Source: Gammaproteobacteria bacterium (GTDB taxonomy: Bacteria > Pseudomonadota > Gammaproteobacteria > SZUA-140). From it: DNA of 64,000 nucleotides. Numbering within the stretch: position 1 is the first letter of the stretch; each line of letters starts with the position of its first letter. Shown one piece after another: positions 1-8,330 of the stretch. The notes under the pieces are model-generated. The model ran no database searches and was not told where the DNA came from. It saw nothing but the letters and a program-made list of their open reading frames with translations. Where the stretch lies: positions 520,162-584,161 of the forward strand of contig JADJQS010000006.1 in assembly GCA_016712635.1 (NCBI GenBank). The letters are read 5' to 3'. The translations under genes and the position numbers were made by a program.

Positions 1-276
1 CTGGTATTCTTCCTGATCGTGCTGATCTGCGGCCTTTTCTTCGGATTGCTGAACGCGGATTCCGTCAGGATCGACTATTACATCGGTGCGCGTGAACTCC
101 CCCTCTCGCTGGTCCTCGTCCTCGCGCTCCTTGCGGGCGCCGTGTGCGGAGTGCTGGCCGCGCTGGGGATGATCTTCAGGAAGAACCGCGAGATCGCGCG
201 GTTGCGCAAGGAGATCAAGATCACCGGCAAGGAACTCAGCAACCTTCGCGCGCTCCCCTACCAAGACGAACGCTGA
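1..276 (+). CDS. lapA: LapA-domain inner membrane protein (5' end outside window)
   Basis: The reading frame is open from the first base, so the N-terminus lies upstream of the window. What remains (about 91 residues) has the end of one hydrophobic segment, a short polar loop containing NADSVRIDYY, a second strong membrane segment, and a basic coiled tail (FRKNREIARLRKEIK). This two-helix plus coiled-tail layout is that of LapA (DUF1049) proteins, which partner LapB in controlling lipopolysaccharide synthesis through LpxC turnover in enterobacteria. The stop codon overlaps the lapB start (TGATG), so the two are translationally coupled. The symbol rests on the fold and the neighbour. Confidence 0.85.
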   Translation: MVFFLIVLICGLFFGLLNADSVRIDYYIGARELPLSLVLVLALLAGAVCGVLAALGMIFRKNREIARLRKEIKITGKELSNLRALPYQDER

Positions 277-1418
277 TGCCGCTTGAACTGTTGTGGCTGC
301 TGCTGCCGTTGGCCGCCGCCTCAGGCTGGTATACGGCCAGCCGCGTCAAGAGCCGCGCGCCGGACATCCGTGTCGAGCCTGAATATTTCAAGGGCATCAA
401 CTACCTCCTCAACGAACAGCCGGACAAGGCGATTGAGGTGCTGCTGCAGATCGTGCAGATCGACAGCGAGACGGTGGAGCCGCATTTCGCCCTGGGCAAC
501 CTGTTCCGACGCCAGGGTGAGGTGGATCGCGCCATCCGTATCCACCAGAATCTCATCGCCCGTCCGCAGCTGACGCGTGCGCAGCGCAACCGTGCCCTGT
601 TCGAGCTCGGACGCGACTATCACCAGGCCGGCCTGCTGGACCGCGCAGAGAACCTGTTCCGGGAGCTCGTCGAGCGCGATCCGAAGCATGTCGATGCCTT
701 GCGCCTGCTGGGCGGCATTTACGAGCAGGAAAACGAATGGGAGAAGGCGATCGCCGTCACGGTCGCGCTTGACGGAAACCGGCCGGTGCTCGCCAACTAC
801 TATTGCGAACTGGCGGCACAGGCGATGGCGGCGGGCGATCACGATCGCGCTAAGAAGATGCTGCGGCGCGCCTACTTCAAGGATCGCAGGTGCGTGCGCG
901 CGAGCCTGCTGGCGGCCACCGTCGCATGCACGGAAGGCAAGTACAAGGCGGCCATCAAGTCGCTGCAGAGGGTGAGCCGGCAGGACCCGCTGTACCTGTC
1001 GGAGGCGGTCGTTCCGCTGCTGGATTGCCACGACAAGATCGGCCGCCCCGACCAGGCGATCGAATTCCTTGCCGCGGCACTGCGCCGGCAGGGTTCCTTT
1101 CAGCCGGTCATGCTGTTCGTGCAATACCTGGCGCGACAGCGCGGCGAAGCGGAGGCACGGCTTTACCTGGAGAGCTATCTGCAATCGCATCCCTCGCTGC
1201 CGGGCCTGGCGTATCTGCTAGAATCGCTCGGGCAGGGCGAAGGCGCCGGCGGCAGGGAATCGGTCGAGGTCGGGCTTCGCATAATTAATAAATTACTTGA
1301 GAATATCCCAATGTATCATTGTTCAAATTGCGGATTTCGAGGGAAAAGCCTGCGCTGGCAGTGTCCGGGATGCCGGCAGTGGAATACCGTCAGGCCCTAT
1401 CAGGGACAGCCGGCATGA
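276..1418 (+). CDS. lapB: LPS assembly protein LapB (TPR and rubredoxin-like)
   Basis: This is a 380-residue protein, close to the usual 389. An N-terminal membrane anchor ([19 protein letters not shown]) is followed by about nine TPR-like helical pairs facing the cytoplasm. It ends in a rubredoxin-like metal knuckle with two CxxC pairs (YHCSNCGF and WQCPGC, about residues 348-365). In E. coli LapB scaffolds FtsH-dependent degradation of LpxC and links LPS synthesis to transport. The start chosen is the ATG that overlaps the lapA stop; an in-frame start further upstream would run through lapA and is not credible. Its stop overlaps the pyrF start (ATGA). Confidence 0.93.
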   Translation: MPLELLWLLLPLAAASGWYTASRVKSRAPDIRVEPEYFKGINYLLNEQPDKAIEVLLQIVQIDSETVEPHFALGNLFRRQGEVDRAIRIHQNLIARPQLTRAQRNRALFELGRDYHQAGLLDRAENLFRELVERDPKHVDALRLLGGIYEQENEWEKAIAVTVALDGNRPVLANYYCELAAQAMAAGDHDRAKKMLRRAYFKDRRCVRASLLAATVACTEGKYKAAIKSLQRVSRQDPLYLSEAVVPLLDCHDKIGRPDQAIEFLAAALRRQGSFQPVMLFVQYLARQRGEAEARLYLESYLQSHPSLPGLAYLLESLGQGEGAGGRESVEVGLRIINKLLENIPMYHCSNCGFRGKSLRWQCPGCRQWNTVRPYQGQPA

Positions 1419-2149
1419 ATCAAGGCGGGGCGGGGGCCCGGCCGGCGGATGCAAAACGCATCATCGTGGCATTGGATTATCCGGATGCGGGAAGGGCGCT
1501 GGCGGCGGCGGATCGGCTGGACAAGGAGCTGTGCCGGGTCAAGGTCGGCAAGGAACTGTTCACCCGCGCCGGTCCGGCACTGGTCGAGCGCCTTGTCGGG
1601 CGCGGTTTCGACGTCTTTCTGGACCTGAAATTTCACGACATCCCCAATACGGTCGCCGCCGCCTGCACCGCCGCGGCCGAACTCGGCGTATGGATGGTGA
1701 ACGTCCACGCCCAGGGCGGGCGACGCATGCTGGGTGCCGCCCGGGAAAGCGTGGAACGCTTTACGCCGCGACCGCGGCTGATCGCGGTGACGGTGCTGAC
1801 CAGCCTGGACGACGGCGACCTCCGCGAAATCGGGTTTCAGGACGGCACGGAGCAACTGGTGGAACGGCTGGCGGCATTGACCGCGGATGCGGGCCTGGAT
1901 GGCGTCGTCTGTTCACCGCGCGAGGCCGCGTCAATGCGCCGCAGGCACGGGGCCGGATTCCTGCTGGTCACGCCGGGGATCCGCCCGGGGGGGAGTGCGC
2001 AGGACGACCAGCAGCGGGTGATGACCCCGTCCGAGGCCGTGCGCAACGGCTCTGATTATCTCGTCATCGGCCGCCCGATTACCGGCGCCGCCGACCCTGT
2101 GGCCGCCTTGCGGGCCATCCAGGAGGAGATCGCCGGATCCTGTAATTGA
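1415..2149 (+). CDS. pyrF: Orotidine 5'-phosphate decarboxylase
   Basis: PyrF catalyses the last step of UMP synthesis, decarboxylating OMP in the cytoplasm. The 244-residue product shows the family signatures: IVALDYP near the N-terminus, the catalytic block [11 protein letters not shown] (Asp-x-Lys-x-x-Asp arrangement, about residues 69-79), VTPGIRP and the C-terminal phosphate-binding VIGRPI. The ATG at 1415 overlaps the lapB stop (ATGA) and gives a normal-length protein. The longer in-frame version starting at 1319 would overlap the conserved LapB zinc knuckle. The lapA-lapB-pyrF order is a common gammaproteobacterial arrangement. Confidence 0.95.
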   Translation: MNQGGAGARPADAKRIIVALDYPDAGRALAAADRLDKELCRVKVGKELFTRAGPALVERLVGRGFDVFLDLKFHDIPNTVAAACTAAAELGVWMVNVHAQGGRRMLGAARESVERFTPRPRLIAVTVLTSLDDGDLREIGFQDGTEQLVERLAALTADAGLDGVVCSPREAASMRRRHGAGFLLVTPGIRPGGSAQDDQQRVMTPSEAVRNGSDYLVIGRPITGAADPVAALRAIQEEIAGSCN

Positions 2150-2244
2150 CCCCGCAATATTTTGTGCTAGGCTGGATCGCGCTTTACTACTGCGTGGCGG
2201 CAGGATGCCGCTTATCCATTCACCAGGTTAAAAGGAGTTAACCT

Positions 2245-2541
2245 ATGAAAACCCTGCACAGCATTATCCTTGGTCTTGTCCTCACGGCCGTCAGCCTCGG
2301 GGCGTGGGCGGGCAAAGTCAACATCAACGAAGCCGATGCCGCCGCCCTGGGCAGCCTCAACGGGATCGGCAAGGCCCGCGCGGAGGCCATCATCGCCTAC
2401 CGGGAGGCGCACGGCCCCTTCAGGAGCGTCGAAGATCTCGTCAAGGTGAAGGGCATCGGGCCCGCCTTCCTCGACAAGAACCGGGACCAGTTGTCCGTGG
2501 GTGATACCGGGAAATCGGCGCAGAAAGCCTCCGCGGACTGA
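2245..2541 (+). CDS. ComEA-like helix-hairpin-helix protein, secreted
   Basis: This is a 98-residue protein with a clear signal peptide (cleavage near AWA-GKV) followed by a single double-HhH domain: VNINEADAAAL, then LNGIGKARAEAIIAYR and VKVKGIGPAFLDK. It matches the small ComEA family, periplasmic DNA-binding proteins that pull DNA in during natural transformation. A good ribosome-binding site (AAAGGAG) lies about 8 bases before the ATG. It is monocistronic, with a strong terminator right after it. No other competence gene is in the window, so a role in DNA uptake is inferred from the family only. Confidence 0.88.
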   Translation: MKTLHSIILGLVLTAVSLGAWAGKVNINEADAAALGSLNGIGKARAEAIIAYREAHGPFRSVEDLVKVKGIGPAFLDKNRDQLSVGDTGKSAQKASAD

Positions 2542-2567
2542 TTCGGGCGCAGATAACACATGGCATG

Positions 2568-2597
2568 ACGGCCCCGCCAAGGCGGGGCCGTTTTTTT
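2568..2597 (+). terminator. Rho-independent terminator after the comEA-like gene
   Basis: A perfect GC-rich hairpin (GGCCCCGCC, 2-base loop AA, GGCGGGGCC) is followed by seven T residues. It lies 27 bases after the stop codon and separates the comEA-like gene from the glycan locus. Confidence 0.93.
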
Positions 2598-2695
2598 ATC
2601 CAGGGGTGGCATTTGCTCCACCGGTCCAATACAATACCTCGCCATATTGGATTAACTGATTGATTCTGAATTATTCTTCCCTGGATCTGGCAGGA

Positions 2696-3760
2696 ATGAA
2701 CAAGGACCATAATTTACCCATCGAAAGTTCCGCACCGGGCGCCTACCCGCATTATCCCGCCGTGCCGCCGGATGACGAGATCAGTCTGGTGGATCTCTGG
2801 CTCGTGCTGGCGCGGCACAGGCGCCTGATCGCAGCCATCGTGGCACTGACTGTTGTGCTGGGCATCGCCATCGCCGCATTGAAAACCGATAGCTATTCCT
2901 ATACCACGACGATCCAGATCGCCCGCGTCGGTGATGGATTGCTGGAGGAACCGGTAACACTGCTCGCCAAACTGAATGAAAGCTACATACCGTTTATTTC
3001 ACAGCAGCGCCTGCAGGCCGAACCGGATACCAGGCGTATCAAAGTCAGTGCCGAGATCCCCAAGGACAGTACTCTCATCCTGATGCGCAGTGAAGGTGAC
3101 CTGGCCGATCAGGAGATCCACTTCAATGTGCATAAGCAGATCCTCGACAGATTGGCCCAGGACCATAATCCGGAGGTCGATGTCATCAAGCTCAGCATGG
3201 AGAACGACCTGAACCGCATCCGCAACCAGCTCGACAAGCTCAAGGACGAGGCCTTGTCGCTGCAGGCGCAGGGAAAGCGTCTGGACGAGCAGGAGATCCT
3301 GCTGAGGGAACAGCTCAAGGGTATGCAGAAGCTGATCGATATTTCCGAATCCAATCGCAGCAAGGCGCTGACCGAGGTGGAGGGCGAGGCCAAGGCCATG
3401 ACCCTGATGCTGATCGACACCGAGACCAGGAAGTATATGGATCGCGAGGGCGAGATCAAGGAACGCCTGCTGGTCGGAATGTCTGCCGACCGGGACAGAC
3501 TGAAGAACGATGTAGCCGACAACCTGCGCAGGCAGACGGAACTGCAGGAGAAGCTGCGGGAGGCTCAGGCGAAGATCGTGAATATACGATATACGCGTCC
3601 CATCGTGCCCACTCTGCGTTCACTTGAACCACACGAGGTTGGGAGACTGTTTGTTGTCCTTATCGCCGGCATCCTTGGACTGTTGCTGGGCATATTAACC
3701 GCCTTGCTGGCCGAGTTCCGGCTCAAAATCAAAGAGAGGATGCATGAGCAGGTTCGCTAG
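2696..3760 (+). CDS. Wzz/chain-length determinant family protein
   Basis: The 354-residue product has a short cytoplasmic N-terminus containing DDEISLVDLWLVLARHRR, a typical Wzz entry motif. A first membrane helix (about residues 45-65), a long periplasmic coiled coil rich in E, K, Q and R, and a C-terminal membrane helix follow (LFVVLIAGILGLLLGILTAL). This is the layout of polysaccharide co-polymerases that set chain length in Wzx/Wzy pathways. No kinase domain is present, so it is the Wzz type and not a full Wzc. A TTG 36 bases upstream (2660) is an alternative start; neither has a strong ribosome-binding site. It is the first gene of the glycan locus. Confidence 0.85.
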   Translation: MNKDHNLPIESSAPGAYPHYPAVPPDDEISLVDLWLVLARHRRLIAAIVALTVVLGIAIAALKTDSYSYTTTIQIARVGDGLLEEPVTLLAKLNESYIPFISQQRLQAEPDTRRIKVSAEIPKDSTLILMRSEGDLADQEIHFNVHKQILDRLAQDHNPEVDVIKLSMENDLNRIRNQLDKLKDEALSLQAQGKRLDEQEILLREQLKGMQKLIDISESNRSKALTEVEGEAKAMTLMLIDTETRKYMDREGEIKERLLVGMSADRDRLKNDVADNLRRQTELQEKLREAQAKIVNIRYTRPIVPTLRSLEPHEVGRLFVVLIAGILGLLLGILTALLAEFRLKIKERMHEQVR

Positions 3761-3912
3761 GCGCGTGATATGGCGGAGGAACAACGTGGGGGGGCACTTG
3801 ATACCCTGGAAAAGCCTAATTAGAGCCTGCCCTCGCCTTGCCAATGATTGCGTCACATACAGTTCACACAGCCACGAACGCCGATAATAGCTTCCTCTGG
3901 TAAGATAAGCTC

Positions 3913-5442
3913 ATGATCATCCAACCGGTCATCCTGTCAGGCGGCTCGGGTACCCGTCTGTGGCCGCTGTCGCGGGAACATTATCCCAAGCAGTTACTGG
4001 CCCCTGTCAGCGACCTGACCCTGCTGCAGTCCACTGTCAACCGCCTGGATCACCTTGAGGCGATGCAGGATGTCCGGATCGCCGCCCCGCTGGTCATCTG
4101 CAACGAGGAACACCGTTTTCTGGTGGCCGAGCAATTACGCCAACTGGGTAAGCCGCCTGGCCAGATCCTGCTCGAGCCGGTCGGACGGAATACCGCGCCG
4201 GCGGCCACCCTGGCGGCCCTGCATGCCGGGGACAGGGGCGCCGTGCTGTTGATCATGCCGGCCGACCACCTGATACGCGACGAGGCGGCCTTTAGCCGGG
4301 CTGTAATCATTGGTGCGCGGCTGGCTTCGGCTGGCCAGGTCGTCACCTTCGGTATCCTGCCGACACGCGCCGAGACCGGTTATGGCTACATCCACAAGGG
4401 CGCTGCCCTTGCGGGTGAGGCGTCAGGCGCGAGGCGTGAAGCGGTAGGGAAGGGAGCACTTTCACCTGACACCTCTCGCCTGACGCCTCACCTCATAGAA
4501 CAGTTCGTTGAAAAGCCGGATGCCGCCACGGCGCAATCCTATCTCGACTCCGGAGAATATCTCTGGAACAGCGGCATCTTCATGGTGCGCGCCGCGGTGT
4601 GGCTGGAAGCGATCATGCGCCACCGCCCGGACATTTATTCCGCTGCGGAGCAGGCGTACACGAGCGGCAAGCAGGACGGAGACTTCTACCGCGTGGACAA
4701 GAAACTGTTCGCCACGTGCCCCAGCGACTCCATCGACTACGCCGTCATGGAAAAGCTCACCGCCTCCATCTCCTCACCCCTCACGCCTGACGCCTCACCG
4801 ATAACCGCGGCGGTGATCCCGCTGGATGCCGGCTGGTCGGACGTCGGCGCCTGGTCCAGCCTGTGGGAGGTCTCGCCGCAGGACGCCGACGGCAATATCC
4901 TGCGTGGCGACGTCATCGCTGAAGACACTCGCAATTCCCTCCTGTACGCCGAGCACCGCCTGCTCGCCGGCGTAGGCCTTGATAACATTATTGCGATCGA
5001 GACCGCCGACGCCATCCTGGTCGTGCACAAGGACAAGGCGCAGAACGTGAAGGATATCGTCGCCCACCTGAAGAAGCAGGGGCGCAGCGAGCACCAGATC
5101 CACCGCCGCGTACATCGTCCATGGGGCAGCTACGAAGGCATTGACAAGGGGGAACGTTTCCAGGTCAAGCGTATCACGGTCAAGCCGGGTGCTTCGCTCT
5201 CCCTGCAGATGCACCACCATCGCGCCGAGCACTGGATTGTCGTGAAGGGGACCGCCCGCGTCGTGCGCGGGGACGATGAATTCCTGCTCAGTGAAAACGA
5301 GTCCACCTATATCCCGATCGGGGTCACCCACCGCCTGGAGAATCCGGGAACGCTCCCGCTCGAACTGATCGAGGTTCAGTCGGGATCATATCTTGGGGAA
5401 GACGATATCGTCAGGTTCGAGGATCACTACGGAAGGAAGTGA
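3913..5442 (+). CDS. manC: Mannose-1-phosphate guanylyltransferase / mannose-6-phosphate isomerase
   Basis: This bifunctional enzyme makes GDP-mannose. The N-terminal nucleotidyltransferase domain opens with SGGSGTRLWPLSREHYPKQ and carries FVEKPD and WNSGIF. The C-terminal cupin (from about residue 420) has VKPGASLSLQMHHHRAEHW, the metal-binding isomerase block. At 509 residues it is longer than the usual ~480. The excess maps to two stretches made of 7-bp repeat units (about residues 168-193 and 287-295), between otherwise conserved motifs. Its stop codon (TGA) lies inside the first unit of the next repeat element. It feeds Gmd and Fcl downstream. Confidence 0.95.
   Translation: MIIQPVILSGGSGTRLWPLSREHYPKQLLAPVSDLTLLQSTVNRLDHLEAMQDVRIAAPLVICNEEHRFLVAEQLRQLGKPPGQILLEPVGRNTAPAATLAALHAGDRGAVLLIMPADHLIRDEAAFSRAVIIGARLASAGQVVTFGILPTRAETGYGYIHKGAALAGEASGARREAVGKGALSPDTSRLTPHLIEQFVEKPDAATAQSYLDSGEYLWNSGIFMVRAAVWLEAIMRHRPDIYSAAEQAYTSGKQDGDFYRVDKKLFATCPSDSIDYAVMEKLTASISSPLTPDASPITAAVIPLDAGWSDVGAWSSLWEVSPQDADGNILRGDVIAEDTRNSLLYAEHRLLAGVGLDNIIAIETADAILVVHKDKAQNVKDIVAHLKKQGRSEHQIHRRVHRPWGSYEGIDKGERFQVKRITVKPGASLSLQMHHHRAEHWIVVKGTARVVRGDDEFLLSENESTYIPIGVTHRLENPGTLPLELIEVQSGSYLGEDDIVRFEDHYGRK
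4415..4491 (+). repeat. Heptamer-arm element inserted in frame within manC
   Basis: The left arm (4415-4442) is four 7-bp units: GTGAGGC, GTCAGGC, GCGAGGC, GTGAAGC. A 21-bp core follows, then a right arm (4464-4491): ACCTGAC, ACCTCTC, GCCTGAC, GCCTCAC. The outer units of the two arms mirror each other, including the GTCAGGC/GCCTGAC variant. The second left unit reads TCA where a standard GTGAGGC unit would place a TGA stop in the manC frame, so the whole element is translated. Confidence 0.88.
4771..4798 (+). repeat. Solo right heptamer arm within manC
   Basis: Exactly four 7-bp units occur here: TCCTCAC, CCCTCAC, GCCTGAC, GCCTCAC. They are read in frame as SSPLTPDASP, between the conserved YAVMEK and VIPLDAGWSDVG blocks of ManC. 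No left arm is visible nearby. Confidence 0.8.
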
Positions 5443-5615
5443 GGCGTGAGGGGGCAGGTGTGAGGCGAAAATACTAACTATGGGAGGTCTGATTAATTCG
5501 TCATGCCCGCGCAGGCGGGCATCCAGGTCCTTGAATTACTGGTTTCCCGCTTTCGCGGGAATGACAACCAGGTAATTATTCAGGTTTCCCTAACGCCTAA
5601 CACCTAACGCCTCAC
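5439..5615 (+). repeat. Heptamer-arm element between manC and gmd
   Basis: The left arm 5439-5466 is GTGAGGC, GTGAGGG, GGCAGGT, GTGAGGC. The right arm 5588-5615 is CCCTAAC, GCCTAAC, ACCTAAC, GCCTCAC. The 121-bp core contains a different palindromic repeat (5499-5565). The manC stop codon is part of the first left unit, and the gmd ribosome-binding site begins just after the right arm, so the element fills the gap exactly. Confidence 0.88.
5499..5565. repeat. Palindromic CGTCAT..GCGGG / CCCGC..ATGAC repeat
   Basis: Two short GC hairpins (GCCCGCGCAGGCGGGC and TCCCGCTTTCGCGGGA) flank a spacer, with CGTCAT at the left end and ATGAC at the right end. The sequence is related to 8193-8277. It resembles the dispersed CGTCATTCCCGC-type inverted repeats seen in many proteobacteria. 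It sits nested in the core of a heptamer-arm element. Confidence 0.8.
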
Positions 5616-5632
5616 CAACAAAGAGGTTAGCC

Positions 5633-6718
5633 ATGTCAAAAACAGCCTTAATCACCGGCATCACCGGCCAGGACGGGGCCTATCTGGCGGAATTTCTGCT
5701 GAAGAAGGGCTATGTCGTGCACGGGATCAAGCGGCGCACTTCGCTGTTCAACACCGACCGCATCGACCATCTGTATCAGGATCCGCACGTCGACAACCGC
5801 CGGTTCATCCTGCACTACGGCGACATGACGGATTCGAGCAGCCTGATCCGGATCGTGCAGGAGGTGCAACCGGACGAGATCTACAACCTGGCTGCGCAAA
5901 GCCACGTCGCGGTGTCATTCGAGGAGCCGGAGTACACGGCGGATTCCGACGCCCTGGGGGCTCTGCGTCTGCTCGAGGCGATCCGGATCCTCGGCCTGGA
6001 GAAGAAGACCCGCTTCTACCAGGCCTCGACCTCCGAATTGTACGGACTGGTGCAGGAAGTGCCCCAGAGGGAGACGACGCCATTTTATCCGCGCTCGCCC
6101 TATGCCGTGGCAAAGCTCTACGCCTACTGGATCACGGTCAATTACCGCGAGGCCTATGGCATCTATGCCTGCAACGGAATCCTGTTCAATCATGAAAGCC
6201 CGATCCGGGGCGAGACCTTCGTCACGCGCAAGATCACGCGCGCGCTGGCGCGCATCAAGCTTGGCCTGCTCGACTGCCTGTATCTCGGCAACCTGGACGC
6301 GCGCCGCGACTGGGGGCACGCACGCGATTACGTCGAGGCGCAGTGGCTGATGTTGCAACAGAAATCAGCGGAAGATTTCGTCATCGCAAGCGGAATTCAG
6401 TACAGTGTGCGCGATTTCGTCGACGCCGCCGCGAGTGAACTCGGGATGCGCATCTCATGGAAGGGACAGGGTGCCGAGGAGAAGGGCTATGATGCAGCCG
6501 GCCGCTGCATCGTGGCAGTCGATCCGCGCTATTTCCGTCCGACCGAAGTGGAAACCCTGCTCGGTGATCCGAGCAAGGCCAGGGATAAGCTGGGCTGGAC
6601 GCCGCGCACCAGCTTCAAGGAACTCGTCGCTGAAATGGTGCGCGAAGACCTCAAGGTAGCCGAACGGGATGAACTGTGCAGGAGAGAAGGGTTCAGGACG
6701 TTTGATTACCATGAATAA
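5633..6718 (+). CDS. gmd: GDP-mannose 4,6-dehydratase
   Basis: This 361-residue short-chain dehydrogenase-type enzyme converts GDP-mannose to GDP-4-keto-6-deoxymannose. It shows the NADP-binding motif [11 protein letters not shown] near the N-terminus, the catalytic STSELYG block, and YxxxK ([12 protein letters not shown]). The Gmd-specific [16 protein letters not shown] and DWGHARDYV are also present. A ribosome-binding site (AGAGG) lies 8 bases before the ATG. It works between ManC and Fcl to make GDP-L-fucose. A four-helix-bundle gene within a repeat element separates it from fcl, although gmd and fcl are usually adjacent. Confidence 0.97.
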   Translation: MSKTALITGITGQDGAYLAEFLLKKGYVVHGIKRRTSLFNTDRIDHLYQDPHVDNRRFILHYGDMTDSSSLIRIVQEVQPDEIYNLAAQSHVAVSFEEPEYTADSDALGALRLLEAIRILGLEKKTRFYQASTSELYGLVQEVPQRETTPFYPRSPYAVAKLYAYWITVNYREAYGIYACNGILFNHESPIRGETFVTRKITRALARIKLGLLDCLYLGNLDARRDWGHARDYVEAQWLMLQQKSAEDFVIASGIQYSVRDFVDAAASELGMRISWKGQGAEEKGYDAAGRCIVAVDPRYFRPTEVETLLGDPSKARDKLGWTPRTSFKELVAEMVREDLKVAERDELCRREGFRTFDYHE

Positions 6719-6723
6719 AATAT

Positions 6724-7179
6724 GTGAAGTGTGAGGAGTGAGGTGTTAGGCGTATGAGCTTACAGAATTTCCACGGAGGGAAATCCAATGAGCAGAATAC
6801 ATCACGGACTCTTGGCGTGGCAGCACGCTATGAAGTTTGTAAAGGATATTTATGAGGTCACATCGGCATTCCCAAAATGTGAAATGTACGGGCTGACAAG
6901 TCAAATGAGGCGTGCCGCGGTTAGCGTGCCATCCAACATCGCGGAAGGTGCCGGAAGGGCCAGTTTCAGGGAGTTTGGGCAATTTCTCACGATAGCTCGT
7001 GGCTCTCTGTGCGAGCTCGAGACCCAGGTTGTCCTGGCTAAAGAGTTAGGCTATATCGCAGAGAACGATGATTTACTATCCAAAATGGAAAAACTGTTCG
7101 CTTTACTGGGTGGACTGATCAATTCTATCGGGAAACGATATCAGCAATGACGCTTCACGCCTCACACCTAACACCTGAC
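6724..7179 (+). mobile_element. Heptamer-arm element carrying a four-helix-bundle gene
   Basis: The left arm 6724-6751 is GTGAAGT, GTGAGGA, GTGAGGT, GTTAGGC. The right arm 7152-7179 is GCTTCAC, GCCTCAC, ACCTAAC, ACCTGAC. The 400-bp core holds one complete gene (6788-7150) with its own ribosome-binding site. All other copies in the window have cores of 16-121 bp with no gene. This is therefore the candidate full-length member of the family, inserted between gmd and fcl. Mobility is inferred from the dispersal of the arms; no transposase is present. Confidence 0.65.
6788..7150 (+). CDS. Four-helix-bundle protein (23S rRNA intervening-sequence / Avd family)
   Basis: This 120-residue protein has the family hallmarks: [18 protein letters not shown] in helix 1, the conserved [20 protein letters not shown] block, and [16 protein letters not shown] in helix 3. 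Relatives are encoded in intervening sequences of 23S rRNA genes (Leptospira and others), and Avd of diversity-generating retroelements has the same fold; they form basic oligomers that can bind nucleic acid. No reverse transcriptase is present here. A strong GGAGGG ribosome-binding site lies 8 bases before the ATG. Its stop overlaps the fcl start (ATGA). Its molecular role is not known; its place between inverted heptamer arms suggests a link to the element. Confidence 0.9.
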   Translation: MSRIHHGLLAWQHAMKFVKDIYEVTSAFPKCEMYGLTSQMRRAAVSVPSNIAEGAGRASFREFGQFLTIARGSLCELETQVVLAKELGYIAENDDLLSKMEKLFALLGGLINSIGKRYQQ

Positions 7180-8142
7180 CTCTCTATCTACGTTGCCGGC
7201 CATCGCGGCCTGGTCGGTTCCGCCCTGATGCGTCGATTTCAAGCAGCAGGATACAGCAATCTGGTTACACGGACGCATCGTGAGCTGGATCTCACCGACC
7301 AGGCGGCGGTGCGCGAATTTTTCCGGACGGAGAAACCGCGGCGGGTGCTCCTGGCCGCGGCGAAGGTCGGCGGGATACTGGCCAACGACACCTATCCGGC
7401 GGAATTCATCCGCGAGAACCTTGCCATCCAGACCAACGTAATTCACGAGGCCTGGCGCTCCGGCGTCGAGCGGCTCCTGTTTCTGGGATCTTCCTGCATC
7501 TATCCGCGCGAGTGCCCGCAGCCGATGAAGGAAGAGTATCTGCTTACCGGCCCGCTGGAGAAGACCAACCGCGCCTACGCGGTGGCGAAGATCGCCGGCA
7601 TCGAGATGTGCCGCTCCTACAATCAGCAGTACGGAACCCGTTACCTTGCCGTGATGCCGACCAACCTGTACGGTCCGGGTGACAACTTCGACCTGCAGAA
7701 CTCCCATGTGCTGCCCGCACTGATACGCAAGATGCACGAGGCAAAGCTCGCCGGATCACCCGCGGTCACGGTATGGGGAACAGGGACGCCGCGCCGGGAA
7801 TTTCTGCACAGCGACGACCTCGCCGACGCCTGCCTGTTCCTGCTGAGCCTGCCGGAAGAGCAATACGCCTCACTCCTTACGCCTCACGCCTCACCGCCGT
7901 TGATCAACGTCGGATGCGGTCAGGACGTCACCATCCGCGAGCTGGCCGAGACCGCGCAGCGTGTCGTCGGATACCCGGGCCGCCTGGAGTTCGACACCAG
8001 CAAGCCTGACGGGACGCCGAGAAAGCTGCTGGACGTATCGCGCCTGAGCGCGCTTGGCTGGACGCCGCGCATCGGCCTGGCCGACGGAATCGCGCAGGTA
8101 TATCGCTGGTACCTGGATCAACCCGCCTCGCAGGCGCATTGA
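7147..8142 (+). CDS. fcl: GDP-L-fucose synthase
   Basis: Fcl epimerises and reduces GDP-4-keto-6-deoxymannose to GDP-L-fucose. The 331-residue product has [41 protein letters not shown] (Tyr/Lys pair), [10 protein letters not shown] and the late [17 protein letters not shown]. The first 12 residues ([12 protein letters not shown]) are encoded by the right arm of the upstream element; no other in-frame start precedes the conserved fold. Translation therefore begins in the repeat, coupled to the four-helix-bundle gene by ATGA. A second run of heptamer units encodes LLTPHASP at about residues 241-250, in a loop of variable length. Confidence 0.95.
   Translation: MTLHASHLTPDLSIYVAGHRGLVGSALMRRFQAAGYSNLVTRTHRELDLTDQAAVREFFRTEKPRRVLLAAAKVGGILANDTYPAEFIRENLAIQTNVIHEAWRSGVERLLFLGSSCIYPRECPQPMKEEYLLTGPLEKTNRAYAVAKIAGIEMCRSYNQQYGTRYLAVMPTNLYGPGDNFDLQNSHVLPALIRKMHEAKLAGSPAVTVWGTGTPRREFLHSDDLADACLFLLSLPEEQYASLLTPHASPPLINVGCGQDVTIRELAETAQRVVGYPGRLEFDTSKPDGTPRKLLDVSRLSALGWTPRIGLADGIAQVYRWYLDQPASQAH
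7867..7894 (+). repeat. Solo right heptamer arm within fcl
   Basis: Four 7-bp units (GCCTCAC, TCCTTAC, GCCTCAC, GCCTCAC) are read in frame as part of [11 protein letters not shown], immediately before the conserved INVGCGQD of Fcl. No left arm lies next to it. Confidence 0.8.
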
Positions 8143-8192
8143 TCCGGAGGCTGGAATCTGTTTCAAAATTGATGATAGGCGGAAACAGCAGG

Positions 8193-8277
8193 CGTCGTCC
8201 CCGCGAAAGCGGGGATCCAGTGGCTTTAAGCCGATGAAAAGCAGAAACACTGGATTCCCGCTTTCGCGGGAATGACG
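8193..8277. repeat. Palindromic CGTC..CCCGCGAAAGCGGG repeat
   Basis: Two hairpins (CCCCGCGAAAGCGGGG and TCCCGCTTTCGCGGGA) sit at the ends of an 85-bp unit. ATCCAGTG beside the left hairpin is mirrored by CACTGGAT beside the right one, giving extended inverted ends. It lies between fcl and gmhB and is related to 5499-5565. It could act as a small non-autonomous element or an mRNA-stabilising structure. Confidence 0.8.
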
Positions 8278-8330
8278 CATTTATCTTTCATTGCAAACAT
8301 GCATTTCCAATTTTGAGATAGGTTCCAGTT

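Noticed and set aside
6788..7150. Diversity-generating retroelement, suggested by the Avd-like protein
   Set aside because: No reverse transcriptase, template repeat or variable repeat is visible nearby.
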